Source: Methanothrix sp.
GTDB lineage: Archaea; Halobacteriota; Methanosarcinia; Methanotrichales; Methanotrichaceae
Direction of reading: 5' to 3'
NCBI GenBank assembly: GCA_025361645.1
Contig: JANYKI010000128.1
Location: forward strand, 1-43,840
Length of the DNA: 43,840 bases
Both the position numbers and the translations under genes were made by a program. Numbering within the stretch: position 1 is the stretch's first letter; every line of letters begins with the position of its first letter. Of the stretch, positions 32,129 to 40,681 are shown piece after piece. The notes under the pieces were generated by a model that made no database searches, was not told the DNA's origin, and was given only the letters and a program-made list of their open reading frames with translations.

Positions 32129-34161
32129 AAAACTTTCTTATTATTATCATTTTTGCTATCCTGCTGGCGTCTTTGGGTGGCGCGGATACGAAGGCAGGAG
32201 AGCAGAATAGGAATAACAGTTCTCTTATTTCCCGGGATCTGCTCTTTGGTAATCCGGACCGGATTACCACCAGAATCAGCCCAGACGGCTCGAAGCTGGC
32301 CTTTCTGGCCCCGAAAGCGGGAGTGCTCAATGTTTGGGTGGGTGGGGCAGATATGCCAAAGACGGCAAAGCCTGTGACCAATGACACCTATCGCGGCATT
32401 AGAAGCTACACCTGGGCTTACACCAACCAGCATATCCTCTACCTGCAAGATGGCAATGGAGACGAGAACTGGCGCATTTACAGCGTTAATCTAAGTAGCG
32501 GCAAGATCTTAGACCTCACGCCTTTTGAGGGCGTCCGGGCCGATATCCGGGCTCTTAGCCCCAAGCACCCAGAGGAAGCTATCATCGGCCTCAATAGGCG
32601 TGACCCTGAGTATCATGACCTCTACCGGCTCAATATCGAGACCGGCAACATGACACTTATCCTGGAGAATAGAGAGTTCTCCGGCTTTGAGATCGATAAC
32701 GACTTCCAGGTGAGGCTGGCCAGCAATATGACGGCAGACGGCGGAAGTGAGGTATTCATGCCCGCCGAAAACGGCAGTTGGGAGACCTTCCAGAAGATCG
32801 AGATGGAAGATGTCCTCACCACCGGCTTTTCCGGATTTAATAAGATAAATGATCAGATTTACCTTATCGACAGCAGGGGCAGAAATACGGCTGCTCTTTA
32901 TGCCCTCAATCTGCATACGAAAGAGAGCTATTTTTTGGCAGAGGACCCCAAATCGGACCTCACGAGCATGATGATTCATCCCACGGAGAAGAATGTGCAG
33001 GCGGTGGCATTTTACTACGATCGGATACAGTGGAAGATCCTGGACCCATCCATAGAGCCGGATATCGATCTCTTGCATAGTGTGGAGGAAGGGGATATGT
33101 CGATAGTAAGCCGCAACCTGGACGATAAAGTATGGATTGTCGTTTTCACCAGGGACAATGGACCGTCGCGCTACTACCATTATGACCACGATAAGATGCG
33201 GGCCTCTTTCCTCTTCACGGACAGGGAGTTGCTGGCGGGACTGCCGTTAGCCAAAATGATTCCTGCCGTCATAAAATCGCGCGACGGCCTGGACCTGGTC
33301 TGCTACTACACCTTGCCCCTGCAAAGCGATGAGAATGGCGATGGACGGCCGGAAAAGCCGCTACCAATGGTTTTGTACGTGCACGGCGGCCCCTGGGCCC
33401 GCGACTACTGGGGGCTTGATCCCATTCACCAGTGGCTGGCCAACCGGGGCTACGCCGTTTTGAGCGTCAACTTCCGCGGCTCTACCGGTCTGGGCAAGAA
33501 TTTCATCAATGCGGGAAATCTGGAGTGGGGCAAGAAGATGCATGACGACCTCATCGATGCTGTCAATTGGTCCGTGCAGCAAAAAATCGCCGATCCCAAG
33601 AAGATTGCCATCATGGGAGGAAGCTACGGCGGCTATGCTGCTCTGGCCGGCTTAACCTTCACTCCTGGCATCTTTGCCTGTGCTGTGGACATCGTGGGCC
33701 CCTCCAACTTGATAACGCTCCTGGAGACCATTCCGCCCTACTGGAAGCCGGAGATAGAGCAGTTCACCAAGAGGGTGGGCGATTTTCGGACGGAGCCGGG
33801 CAGAAAGCTGCTACAAGAACGCTCACCCCTTAATTCTGTAACGCGAATTGAGCGGCCCCTGCTTATCGGCCAGGGAGCCAACGATCCTCGCGTCAAGCAG
33901 AATGAGTCCGACCAGATCGTCAAAGCCATGCAGGCCAAGGGCCTTCCTGTGACTTACGTGCTTTACGGCGACGAGGGTCATGGATTTGCCCGTCCCGAGA
34001 ACAGGCTTTCCTTCTACGCCATAGCCGAGGCATTTTTGGCCGAGCACCTGGGCGGCAGATTCCAGCCCATCGGCCAGGACTTTGCAGGATCTAATCTTAC
34101 CGTGCCCGCCGGAGCAGGGGAGGTTCCAGGCCTGGCGGAGGCTCTGGGCGGCGGATCCTAA
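32125..34161 (+). CDS. Exported S9-family prolyl-oligopeptidase-like peptidase
   Basis: The 678-aa product has an N-terminal signal (FLIIIIFAILLASLGG), a beta-propeller of WD-like blades (residues about 30-390) and an alpha/beta hydrolase domain. The catalytic triad is visible: Ser about 500 in MGGSYGGYAALAGL, Asp about 587 in GANDPRV, His about 619 in GDEGHGFARPEN. The LVCYYTLPLQSD...YVHGGPWARDYWG region precedes the nucleophile. It should cleave short peptides outside the cell. It is coupled by ATGA to the YgjP-like gene. Confidence 0.94.
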   Translation: MKNFLIIIIFAILLASLGGADTKAGEQNRNNSSLISRDLLFGNPDRITTRISPDGSKLAFLAPKAGVLNVWVGGADMPKTAKPVTNDTYRGIRSYTWAYTNQHILYLQDGNGDENWRIYSVNLSSGKILDLTPFEGVRADIRALSPKHPEEAIIGLNRRDPEYHDLYRLNIETGNMTLILENREFSGFEIDNDFQVRLASNMTADGGSEVFMPAENGSWETFQKIEMEDVLTTGFSGFNKINDQIYLIDSRGRNTAALYALNLHTKESYFLAEDPKSDLTSMMIHPTEKNVQAVAFYYDRIQWKILDPSIEPDIDLLHSVEEGDMSIVSRNLDDKVWIVVFTRDNGPSRYYHYDHDKMRASFLFTDRELLAGLPLAKMIPAVIKSRDGLDLVCYYTLPLQSDENGDGRPEKPLPMVLYVHGGPWARDYWGLDPIHQWLANRGYAVLSVNFRGSTGLGKNFINAGNLEWGKKMHDDLIDAVNWSVQQKIADPKKIAIMGGSYGGYAALAGLTFTPGIFACAVDIVGPSNLITLLETIPPYWKPEIEQFTKRVGDFRTEPGRKLLQERSPLNSVTRIERPLLIGQGANDPRVKQNESDQIVKAMQAKGLPVTYVLYGDEGHGFARPENRLSFYAIAEAFLAEHLGGRFQPIGQDFAGSNLTVPAGAGEVPGLAEALGGGS

Positions 34162-34169
34162 TTTTTTTT
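34162..34169 (+). terminator. T-run after the S9 peptidase gene
   Basis: Eight T directly after the TAA stop (AATTTTTTTTC), between convergent genes. This is a plausible archaeal terminator. Confidence 0.45.
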
Positions 34170-34180
34170 CTACTTGCGAT

Positions 34181-34486
34181 TCATCCTTTTTCGGCCAGAG
34201 CCTGGAAGTATCCGCTCATGACGCAAACCGCATCCGCAGGTCCAACTTGCTCGAACTGCTCGCAGGGCGATCCCCGGTAGCAGGGCAGGTGGTGGATGGT
34301 GCAAACGGCCAGACAGCCATCCTGGCCAGCCTGGGAGGCAAGATGGGGGCATCTCTCTCCAGCGGGCTTGAGGATCATGGCCTCTTTATCATCGGATTCG
34401 ATGCTGCCGTCTTCCAGAATGGAAAAAGGGTTGACGACAAAAATATCCAGATGAAGGCAGCACTGGCCGCAGCGTAGGCAGATCAT
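34181..34486 (-). CDS. YkgJ-like Fe-S/zinc cluster protein
   Basis: The 101-aa product opens with the YkgJ signature MICLRCGQCCLHLDIFVVNP and has further cysteines at ERCPHL, GCLAVCTIHHLPCYRGSPCE. The family (UPF0153) is thought to bind an iron-sulfur cluster or zinc; its biochemical role is not established. It sits convergent with the S9 peptidase gene and divergent from the DJ-1 gene. A short intergenic region lies before 34541. Confidence 0.87.
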   Translation of the reverse strand: MICLRCGQCCLHLDIFVVNPFSILEDGSIESDDKEAMILKPAGERCPHLASQAGQDGCLAVCTIHHLPCYRGSPCEQFEQVGPADAVCVMSGYFQALAEKG

Positions 34487-34540
34487 GGTCGCAATGTCGG
34501 ATGGGCGTCTTTATTAATTACAATTGCGATTGGTGATATC

Positions 34541-35104
34541 ATGAGAATAATAGTTCCCCTGGCAGAGGGCTTCGAGGAGATCGAAGCGATTTGCGTTATC
34601 GACATTTTGCGACGAGCCGATGTGGAAGTTGTGACGGCGGGATTGAAAGAAGGACTGGTGGAGGGCTCTCATAAAATCAAGGTGCTGCCTGACACCACAC
34701 TGGAAAAAATCGACTACCGGGACTTCGACGGGCTGGTCCTGCCCGGAGGCGCACCGGGTTTTATCAATCTGGGAAATGATGAGCGCATCCTAAACATGGC
34801 ACGTGAGATGGATCGAGCGGGAAAAATTGTCGCGGCGATATGCGCGGCTCCCTCGGTTCTCATCAAGGCCGGTGTCCTGCAGGGCCGCAGGGCCACGGTC
34901 AGCCCTTCGGGCAAGGCCCAGGTGGAGGCCTGCGCATACTTTAGTGAAGAGCGGGTGGTAGTGGACGGCAACCTCATCACCAGCCGCTCGCCGGGAACGG
35001 CCCTGGAGTTTGCCTTGAAGCTGGTGGAGGTGCTGGTGGGAAAGGAAAAAATGCAGGAGGTCAAGGCGCAGACGATGGCCGTCTGCCTTATCGGAAAATT
35101 TTAA
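34541..35104 (+). CDS. DJ-1/PfpI-family protein
   Basis: The 187-aa product has the nucleophile elbow AAICAAPSVLIKAGVL (Cys101), the supporting acid in EGFEEIEAI (Glu15) and the LVLPGGAPG loop, placing it with DJ-1/YajL and not the PfpI proteases. Family members handle carbonyl or oxidative damage. GGTGAT precedes the ATG. It is followed by the flavodoxin-fold reductase gene (27-bp gap), consistent with a stress pair. Confidence 0.92.
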   Translation: MRIIVPLAEGFEEIEAICVIDILRRADVEVVTAGLKEGLVEGSHKIKVLPDTTLEKIDYRDFDGLVLPGGAPGFINLGNDERILNMAREMDRAGKIVAAICAAPSVLIKAGVLQGRRATVSPSGKAQVEACAYFSEERVVVDGNLITSRSPGTALEFALKLVEVLVGKEKMQEVKAQTMAVCLIGKF

Positions 35105-35131
35105 AGCGGAGAGCAAAATGAAGGCCATCTA

Positions 35132-35776
35132 ATGAGAATCTCGGTAATCCTCGCCCACCCCCGTCCGGGAAGCTTCAATCACGCCATCGCCAAGGCATCA
35201 GTGCAAATGCTTATGCAAAACGGCCATCAAGTCGCTTTTCATGACCTCTACTTGGAATCCTTTGATCCCATCCTTCGCTCTGCAGAGATTGCCAAAGATG
35301 CGCCGCTTGACGACATGATCCGGGTTCACTGCCAGGAAACAGCAATGGCAGACGGGATAATAATAATTCATCCCAATTGGTGGGGCATGCCTCCTGCCAT
35401 CCTCAAAGGCTGGGTGGACAGGGTCATGCGGCCAGGTATTGCCTATGAGTTCCTGGAAGGCGATAGCGGCGAGGGAACGCCTCGCGGACGGCTTTTGGCC
35501 AGGCGGGCAATCGTCTTCAACACCTCCAACACCCTTCCGAAGAGGGAGCAAAACGCTTTTGGCGATCCTCTGCAGACGATTTGGAAGAACTGCATCTTCG
35601 GGTTATGTGGCGACATAGACTTTCACCGCAAGACCTATAACGTGGTAGTGACCAGTACTTATGAACAGCGAGCAGCCTGGTTGGATGATGTCCGGGCGAT
35701 AGTTGACGAAAATTTTCCAGGATTGAAGCTTGTCGCCACCTTATCAAGTGACTGGTTCAAGTCGATTACGGAGTAG
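35132..35776 (+). CDS. Flavodoxin-like-fold NAD(P)H:quinone reductase
   Basis: The 214-aa product has the NQO/MdaB/KefF fold: ISVILAHPRPGSFNHAIAKA (FMN-binding P-loop), DGIIIIHPNWWGMPPAILKG and WVDRVMRPGIAYEF. It is likely a two-electron quinone or enal reductase that binds FMN or FAD. The ATG at 35132 gives the normal length. It probably shares a transcript with the DJ-1 gene. Downstream, 35777-35899 has no gene. Confidence 0.9.
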   Translation: MRISVILAHPRPGSFNHAIAKASVQMLMQNGHQVAFHDLYLESFDPILRSAEIAKDAPLDDMIRVHCQETAMADGIIIIHPNWWGMPPAILKGWVDRVMRPGIAYEFLEGDSGEGTPRGRLLARRAIVFNTSNTLPKREQNAFGDPLQTIWKNCIFGLCGDIDFHRKTYNVVVTSTYEQRAAWLDDVRAIVDENFPGLKLVATLSSDWFKSITE

Positions 35777-35899
35777 TCGAGCATTTGACTTTGGCCCATA
35801 GTCCAGTCTTACTCCGTGACCGTCATTTTCGTCTTGTCCCCCACGGCTTTGAAGTAGAACTACCTGCAAGAAAATAGATATACTAGAAGGAGATTGGCA

Positions 35900-35974
35900 A
35901 TGAAGGCATCAAGTGGCATATACCGGGCGGCTCGGACGGCCCTAGATATCGAAACCCTGGTCCGCGGCAGATGA
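35900..35974 (+). CDS. Tiny ORF, 24 aa
   Basis: AAGGAGATTGGCAATG gives a strong ribosome site before MKASSGIYRAARTALDIETL, ending in TGA. The IYRAARTALDIETL segment resembles the start of longer archaeal small proteins, so it may be a truncated gene. It is too short for the track. The next tiny ORF starts four bases after its stop. Confidence 0.4.
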   Translation: MKASSGIYRAARTALDIETLVRGR

Positions 35975-35978
35975 TGAT

Positions 35979-36065
35979 ATGGCTGACAAAAACCGAAGCC
36001 CAGGCAAAAGCAAAAAAGCGATGACAAAAAAGGCAAAGCTAAAAAAGAAGGAAGTGAAATCATGA
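35979..36065 (+). CDS. Tiny Lys-rich ORF, 28 aa
   Basis: MADKNRSPGKSKKAMTKKAK and a few further residues. It is strongly basic and reads like a nucleic-acid-binding peptide. Its TGA overlaps the next ORF's ATG (36062), and it begins four bases after the preceding ORF. The tight spacing is the only support for it being real. Confidence 0.4.
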   Translation: MADKNRSPGKSKKAMTKKAKLKKKEVKS

Positions 36066-36199
36066 GTGAAGCTAGAGACCGAAAAATGAAACGCGAGCGC
36101 AGATTCGAAATGCAAAAGGCCGAAAAAGTCTTGCGAGCGTGCAGGAGCAGGAGAGGCTATGAGCTCTTTCAAGAGCCAGAGAAAAAAAAGCCAAAATAG
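36062..36199 (+). CDS. Tiny basic ORF, 45 aa
   Basis: MSEARDRKMKRERRFEMQKA...EKVLRACRSRRGYELF, Lys/Arg/Glu-rich and probably one long helix. It starts in an ATGA overlap with the preceding tiny ORF. A T-run (36221-36228) follows. I cannot assign a family. Confidence 0.42.
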   Translation: MSEARDRKMKRERRFEMQKAEKVLRACRSRRGYELFQEPEKKKPK

Positions 36200-36220
36200 G
36201 GGCAATTTGGGCGAATCTTC

Positions 36221-36228
36221 TTTTTTTT
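36221..36228 (+). terminator. T-run after the tiny ORFs
   Basis: CTTCTTTTTTTTGC, eight T on plus, 22 nt after the last tiny ORF. Confidence 0.4.
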
Positions 36229-36344
36229 GCTGATTACTTTCGCCTCGCTTTTGGAAATTTTTAATGGCATTATGACAGCAGCGGCCTTATTGCCACGACG
36301 TATTGGCAGTTGATCGAGTCTTGCGGGCTACCGGAAACAGCGCC

Positions 36345-36692
36345 AGGCAGCCGCGGGGCCGCGCTCCTCGCCAATCGGGTCCCGGCTGCTGCTCGTGGCC
36401 GCCGCCTGTGGGCCAGACCGTCCGGACTTGCCGTCGTTGTCAGGGCGGGTTGGCTTGCCTGGCGGGGACTCGGGGGCTGGAGGCCCGGTCGGGCCGAGAT
36501 CACGGGTTCACGCGAAGGCGCGTAGGCGCGAAGTTCCGATGAGAAAAGGACAATTTTTCGCCAGAGCCCTCGGGCCGCGTCAGTGGAGAAGCAAGGCCTT
36601 CGGTTTGCTATTACTATTAGCTGATAATTATATCTAGCAACTACGGACCAAACCACAAAGGCACGAAGGCACAAAGGACGCGCAAAGATTCG
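36345..36692. repeat. Diverged tandem repeat, copy A
   Basis: A GC-rich block (36345-36530) contains the self-complementary AGGCCCGGTCGGGCC (36481-36495). An AT-rich stretch (CTATTACTATTAGCTGATAA) and a CACAAAGGCACGAAGGCACA tract with GGACGCGCAAAG follow. The same order recurs in copy B. The track's ORFs over this stretch are all in GC-rich low-information sequence and I do not believe them. Confidence 0.6.
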
Positions 36693-36719
36693 AGGCAGTC
36701 TCCAGCTTTGCATTCCTTG

Positions 36720-37056
36720 TGGTCTGTGGGCTAGCCTCGCCTGGTTGCCGCTCGACCGTGGCTGCCCTGGGAAGCGGGCTGCGTTCGTGGCCTGCCGCCA
36801 GTGGGCCCAGCCTTGGCTGCGCCGCTCGTCCGGACGGGCTGGCCCGCATGTGCACGCGCTCGCACTCGGGGGCGGAAGGCCCGGTCGGGCCTGAGGAGCC
36901 CGGCGGAGCTGGCGTTCGGCTGAGGCGGCTTCTTTTGGGGGGCAGGATTTTGGAGACGAGAGCGGTCTGTTATTATTAATAGCAGAAAATTATACACTAA
37001 CAACTAACGATCTCACCACAAAGCTCACAGAGCGCACAAAGGACGCACAAAGACGC
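36720..37056. repeat. Diverged tandem repeat, copy B
   Basis: The GC-rich block 36720-36945 repeats AGGCCCGGTCGGGCC (36877-36891) and CCGTCCGGAC-like text. An AT-rich stretch (TTATTATTAATAGCAGAAAA) and CACAAAGCTCACAGAGCGCA with GGACGCACAAAGACGC follow. The offset from copy A is about 396 bp for the palindrome and about 363 bp for the AT-rich part. 37057-37209 carries the leader of the next gene (AGGA near its start). Confidence 0.6.
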
Positions 37057-37209
37057 TTAAAAAATCTCTGTGACAGACCAGGTAGACGCTGAGCTTGGCA
37101 TATTTCGCTCATCTAGCTTTTTCGGATGCATGTCATGGTCCTGTGCAAGTCGTGCAAAAGCTTTTTCCGCCCGCTGGCTGCAAAGGAGGCCTCGGCAGGA
37201 TAACAATAA

Positions 37210-38472
37210 ATGAGCGCAATATCTTTTGAGATCTTAAGGCAGGATAAAGAGACACATGCCAGGCTGGGGCTGATTAAAACCAGACGAGGAGATATAGAAA
37301 CGCCCTACCTGGTTCCGGTGGCAACAATGGGCAGCGTGAGAGCTTTGGGCTCCGACGATCTGCAGAGTTTAGGCGTGCAGTGCACCCTTGCCAATACCTA
37401 CCATCTTCACCTGAATCCGGGCGATGAGCTGATCGCAAGGCTCGGTGGGCTGCACCGGTTCATGGGGTTTGACCGGCCCATGTTCACCGATTCCGGCGGC
37501 TTTCAGGCCTTTTCTTTAGGCTTTGCCAGAGAGCATAACATCAGCAAGATCGGCAACATCTTCCCGCAAGATTACAGAAAAAAATATGATGATAAGGAAA
37601 ATGGGAGCACGTTAGGCATAGGCTGCAGGGAAAACGAAAACGTAAGGCCTAAGGAGAATTTGACCAAGATCACAGATGAGGGCATCTCCTTCAAGTCCCT
37701 TGCCGACGGAGCCTGGCATTTCTTGAATGCGGAAAAGTCGATGAAGATTCAGTCCAATCTCGGAACAGATATCATCATGGCATTTGACGAATGCACTTCA
37801 CCCCTCTCGGATTACGATTACACCAAGAAAGCCATGATAAGGACCCATAATTGGGCAGAAGAGTCCATTCGATACCACGATAAAAATCAAGCTCTTTATG
37901 GCATAATCCAGGGAGGCTGGTTTGATGACCTAAGAAAGGAAAGCACACAGGCCATCACTGAAAAGCCTTTTGACGGCATCGCCATTGGAGGCTCGCTGGG
38001 AAACAGCAAGCATGATATGCATCAGGTCCTGGACTGGACCATTCCCAGACTGGATGACGACCGGCCGCGCCATCTCTTAGGCATAGGCGAAATCGACGAC
38101 ATATTTGAATGCGTGGCGCGAGGAATAGATACCTTCGACTGCGTCTCTCCCACCAGAATCGCTCGCCGGGGAAGCCTCTTGCTCTCGCCGCAAGCGGGTG
38201 GATCGCAGGAGAACAAGTTCCACATAAATATCAAAAATTTGCAATTCAAAGAGGACTGCCGGCCCGTCGATCCCAACTGCTCCTGCTCGACCTGCTGCAC
38301 CTACTCACGAGCCTACCTTCGCCATCTTTATGTCTCTCGGGAGCTGTCCTACTTCCGGTTGGCCACGCTTCATAATCTCCATTTTATGCTCCGCTTCATG
38401 GAAGAGATCAGGGAAAGCTTAAGAACAGGGACATTTGCGCAGCTTAAAGATAAATGGCTGAAAGAGATTTAG
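37210..38472 (+). CDS. tgt: Bacterial-type tRNA-guanine(34) transglycosylase
   Basis: The 420-aa product has the queuine-type TGT layout: FTDSGGFQAFSLG (base-binding Asp), AFDECTSP, YGIIQGGWFDDLRKES, IAIGGSLGNSK, IDTFDCVSPTRIARRG (nucleophile Asp) and the zinc site NCSCSTCCTYSRAYLRHL. The archaeal ArcTGT PUA extension is absent. A roughly 50-residue insertion (about 115-165) after the first domain is seen in some bacterial TGTs. It should exchange a 7-deazaguanine for G34 in tRNA. AGGA lies upstream of ATG 37210. The transporter gene begins 1 bp after its stop, so they form an operon. Confidence 0.92.
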   Translation: MSAISFEILRQDKETHARLGLIKTRRGDIETPYLVPVATMGSVRALGSDDLQSLGVQCTLANTYHLHLNPGDELIARLGGLHRFMGFDRPMFTDSGGFQAFSLGFAREHNISKIGNIFPQDYRKKYDDKENGSTLGIGCRENENVRPKENLTKITDEGISFKSLADGAWHFLNAEKSMKIQSNLGTDIIMAFDECTSPLSDYDYTKKAMIRTHNWAEESIRYHDKNQALYGIIQGGWFDDLRKESTQAITEKPFDGIAIGGSLGNSKHDMHQVLDWTIPRLDDDRPRHLLGIGEIDDIFECVARGIDTFDCVSPTRIARRGSLLLSPQAGGSQENKFHINIKNLQFKEDCRPVDPNCSCSTCCTYSRAYLRHLYVSRELSYFRLATLHNLHFMLRFMEEIRESLRTGTFAQLKDKWLKEI

Positions 38473-38473
38473 A

Positions 38474-39193
38474 ATGCAGATAAAGACCGAGGGCCAGGAC
38501 GAATGTGGGGGCCAGAAGACGTTGAGAGCCAATGCTAGCAGGCTCAAGGGCGGCAAATTGGGGCTGGACAGGACACAGGCCACCATAATTCTCTCCGGCC
38601 TTTACCTCTTCTTCTCCCTGGCAGGCAACATCGCTGCCACCAAGGTCACCTACTTCGGCGGCCTGGTCATGGATGCCGGCTTCATTTACTCTTTAACCTT
38701 CACCTGGCGCGACCTGATCCACAAGCAACTCGGTCAGAAGGCGGCAGTCACCACGATCTGGCTGTCGGCAGCCGTCAACCTGCTCGCGGCACTTTATTTT
38801 CAGTTGGTGGTCCTGCTGCCGGCGCAGACGGATTGGGCGAATGGCGGAGGGCAGATTGCCTGGGAATTTCTTTTTTCCCTGCAAATGAGGATTGTACTGG
38901 CATCCATCCTCACGGCGCTAATTGCCGAACTGATTGACACGAAAGTCTATCAACTCTGGACGCGGGGCGGCAGAGAAAAATGGCCGCAATGGACCCGGGT
39001 CTTTGCCTCCAATTCCGTCTCCATTCCCGTGGACAGTCTGCTCTTTCCCATCATTGCCTTTGCCGGGGTTGTGGGTGCAGAGGGCTTGCAGCAGATGGTC
39101 TGGACCAACATCATCGTTAAAGCGCTGGTCACCGCGCTGGTCTTCTGGACGATCTATCTGGTGCCGGAAAAGCCGATCTATGGAGATGAGTAA
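38474..39193 (+). CDS. yhhQ: YhhQ-type (VUT/DUF165) queuosine-precursor transporter
   Basis: The 239-aa product has six hydrophobic segments and the family pattern LSGLYLFFSLAGNIAATKVT, FTWRDLIHKQLGQKAAVTTI and ASNSVSIPVDSLLFPIIAFA. YhhQ imports queuosine precursors in E. coli. It begins one base after the tgt stop, so co-translation with the TGT is likely. An N-terminal soluble lead of about 35 residues is not typical and the true start might be internal, but the ATG at 38474 fits the spacing. Confidence 0.85.
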   Translation: MQIKTEGQDECGGQKTLRANASRLKGGKLGLDRTQATIILSGLYLFFSLAGNIAATKVTYFGGLVMDAGFIYSLTFTWRDLIHKQLGQKAAVTTIWLSAAVNLLAALYFQLVVLLPAQTDWANGGGQIAWEFLFSLQMRIVLASILTALIAELIDTKVYQLWTRGGREKWPQWTRVFASNSVSIPVDSLLFPIIAFAGVVGAEGLQQMVWTNIIVKALVTALVFWTIYLVPEKPIYGDE

Positions 39194-39281
39194 GGCGCTG
39201 GCTAATCCATCTCCAAAGCTCGTTCGTAGTAGTAGTATGCCGGGTTCCGGTGGTAGGGGCACGATTCTGCTGCGCCTCCTT

Positions 39282-40544
39282 TCATCTCACCATCACTCTC
39301 GCTCCCAGACCCGTCATCTGCCCGAAGAAACCCGGATAGGAGACATCCACCGCTTCCGCCGTATCGATCTGCGTCTCCCCTGCCACCAATCCCGCCACCG
39401 TGAGCGCCATGACGATCCTATGATCGTGCCACCCGTGCACCTTTGCTCCGTGCAGCTTTCCGCCCGTGATCTCCAGCCCGTCCGGACGCTCCCGGATGTC
39501 AGCGCCCATTTTAGAAAGCTCCACAGCCATGGCGTGCAGCCGGTCCGTCTCCTTGTGGCGCACATGCTCGGCATTCACCACGGTCGTCTTGCCGCTCGCC
39601 ACAGCACCCAGCACGGCGATGGTGGGCACCAGATCGGGAGTGCGGCTGGCGTCCACCTCTACACCCACCAGGTCGCCGCCCTTGATGTGGAGGTCCCCTC
39701 TTTCCTTATCCCAGGAGACCTTGGCGCCCATGCGGCCCAGTATGTCGATGATTGCCGAGTCGCCCTGCCGGGAGGGGAGGACGCCCTTGACAGTGACCTC
39801 GCTGCCGCTGACCGCTGCTGCGGCCAGCGGGTAGGAGGCAGAGGAGAAGTCTCCGGGAATGGTGTAGCTCTTCAGGCCAAAGCTTTGCCCTCCGGGCACA
39901 AAGAACTCCTGCGGCTGCGCCTGCACCCGCACGTTTGCGTCGGCCAGCATGTCCAGGGTGATCTCAGCATAGGGGCGGCTCTTCAGATCGCCCTCGATTA
40001 TTATCCTCGTGTCCTCTTCCGCCAGAGGGGCAGCGATGAGCAGCGCCGAGAGGAACTGGGAGCTGACGCCCCCGTTCAGGTGGGCCGTGCCGCCTCGCAT
40101 CTTTCCCTTGATCACCAGCGGAGCCTTGCCGTTATTGCGAATGGAGAAAGCCTGGGCACCCAGCTCCGAGAGCGTGCTCAAAAGAGGGCCGTTGGGCCGG
40201 GTGCGAATGGAGGCATCGCCCGTAAGCACCGCTCCGTCGGTCAGGGCCGCCACCGCCGAGCAAAAGCGGAGCGTGGTGCCCGAATTTAAAACGTTGATGA
40301 CATCTTCCGGGGTCTGGGGCCGGTCGGAGACGCCAGTGATTAACACTTCGTCGTTAAGTGAGATCTTGGCTCCAAAGGCCTCGCTGGCGGCAACTGTCGC
40401 TCGGGTGTCTGCGGAGAGGAGGGGCCGCTTTACGGTTCCGCCTGGTCCCAGGGAAGTTATGAGGATAGCGCGGTGGGTGTAGCTTTTAGAGGGTGGGGCA
40501 TATACCTCACCAAAGAGAGAAGAGCGCTCGACTGACGCAATCAT
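39282..40544 (-). CDS. aroA: 3-phosphoshikimate 1-carboxyvinyltransferase (EPSP synthase)
   Basis: The 420-aa product has APPSKSYTHRAILITSLGPG, SGTTLRFCSAVAALTDGAVL, GGVSSQFLSALLIAAPLAEE, ADANVRVQAQPQEF and KETDRLHAMAVELSKMGADI, the substrate-binding and catalytic blocks of AroA. It makes EPSP in the shikimate pathway for aromatic amino acids. ATG 40544 is chosen over the track's 40622 because TATA boxes lie inside that extension. It is divergent from the sugar kinase gene and no other aro gene is nearby. Confidence 0.95.
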   Translation of the reverse strand: MIASVERSSLFGEVYAPPSKSYTHRAILITSLGPGGTVKRPLLSADTRATVAASEAFGAKISLNDEVLITGVSDRPQTPEDVINVLNSGTTLRFCSAVAALTDGAVLTGDASIRTRPNGPLLSTLSELGAQAFSIRNNGKAPLVIKGKMRGGTAHLNGGVSSQFLSALLIAAPLAEEDTRIIIEGDLKSRPYAEITLDMLADANVRVQAQPQEFFVPGGQSFGLKSYTIPGDFSSASYPLAAAAVSGSEVTVKGVLPSRQGDSAIIDILGRMGAKVSWDKERGDLHIKGGDLVGVEVDASRTPDLVPTIAVLGAVASGKTTVVNAEHVRHKETDRLHAMAVELSKMGADIRERPDGLEITGGKLHGAKVHGWHDHRIVMALTVAGLVAGETQIDTAEAVDVSYPGFFGQMTGLGARVMVR

Positions 40545-40565
40545 GATCGAGGAAATGGTAGCGCA

Positions 40566-40601
40566 AGTATAAGAAATGTGTGCTATGAGTCGAATATAAA
40601 T
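40566..40601 (-). promoter_or_regulatory. Two TATA-like boxes of aroA
   Basis: On the minus strand ATTTATATT (40593-40601) predicts a start near 40572, and CTTATACT (40566-40573) one near 40545, which would be leaderless at ATG 40544. Both fall inside the longer track ORF. Confidence 0.5.
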
Positions 40602-40681
40602 TTGGCGGTTCAATCCGATCAAAGCGGAAGATAAATCTATGATACAATGAACAAAGCTACGGGCTTGCCAGTGGGACTACT

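Noticed and set aside
36270-37003. Many ORFs of 60-150 aa on both strands in the GC-rich repeat region
   Set aside because: High GC gives open frames in all phases; the products are Ala/Arg/Gly-rich with no motif, and the DNA is better read as a duplicated non-coding repeat.
38934-40289. 451-aa plus-strand ORF opposite aroA
   Set aside because: It is the antisense shadow of aroA, with no motifs; aroA is certain.
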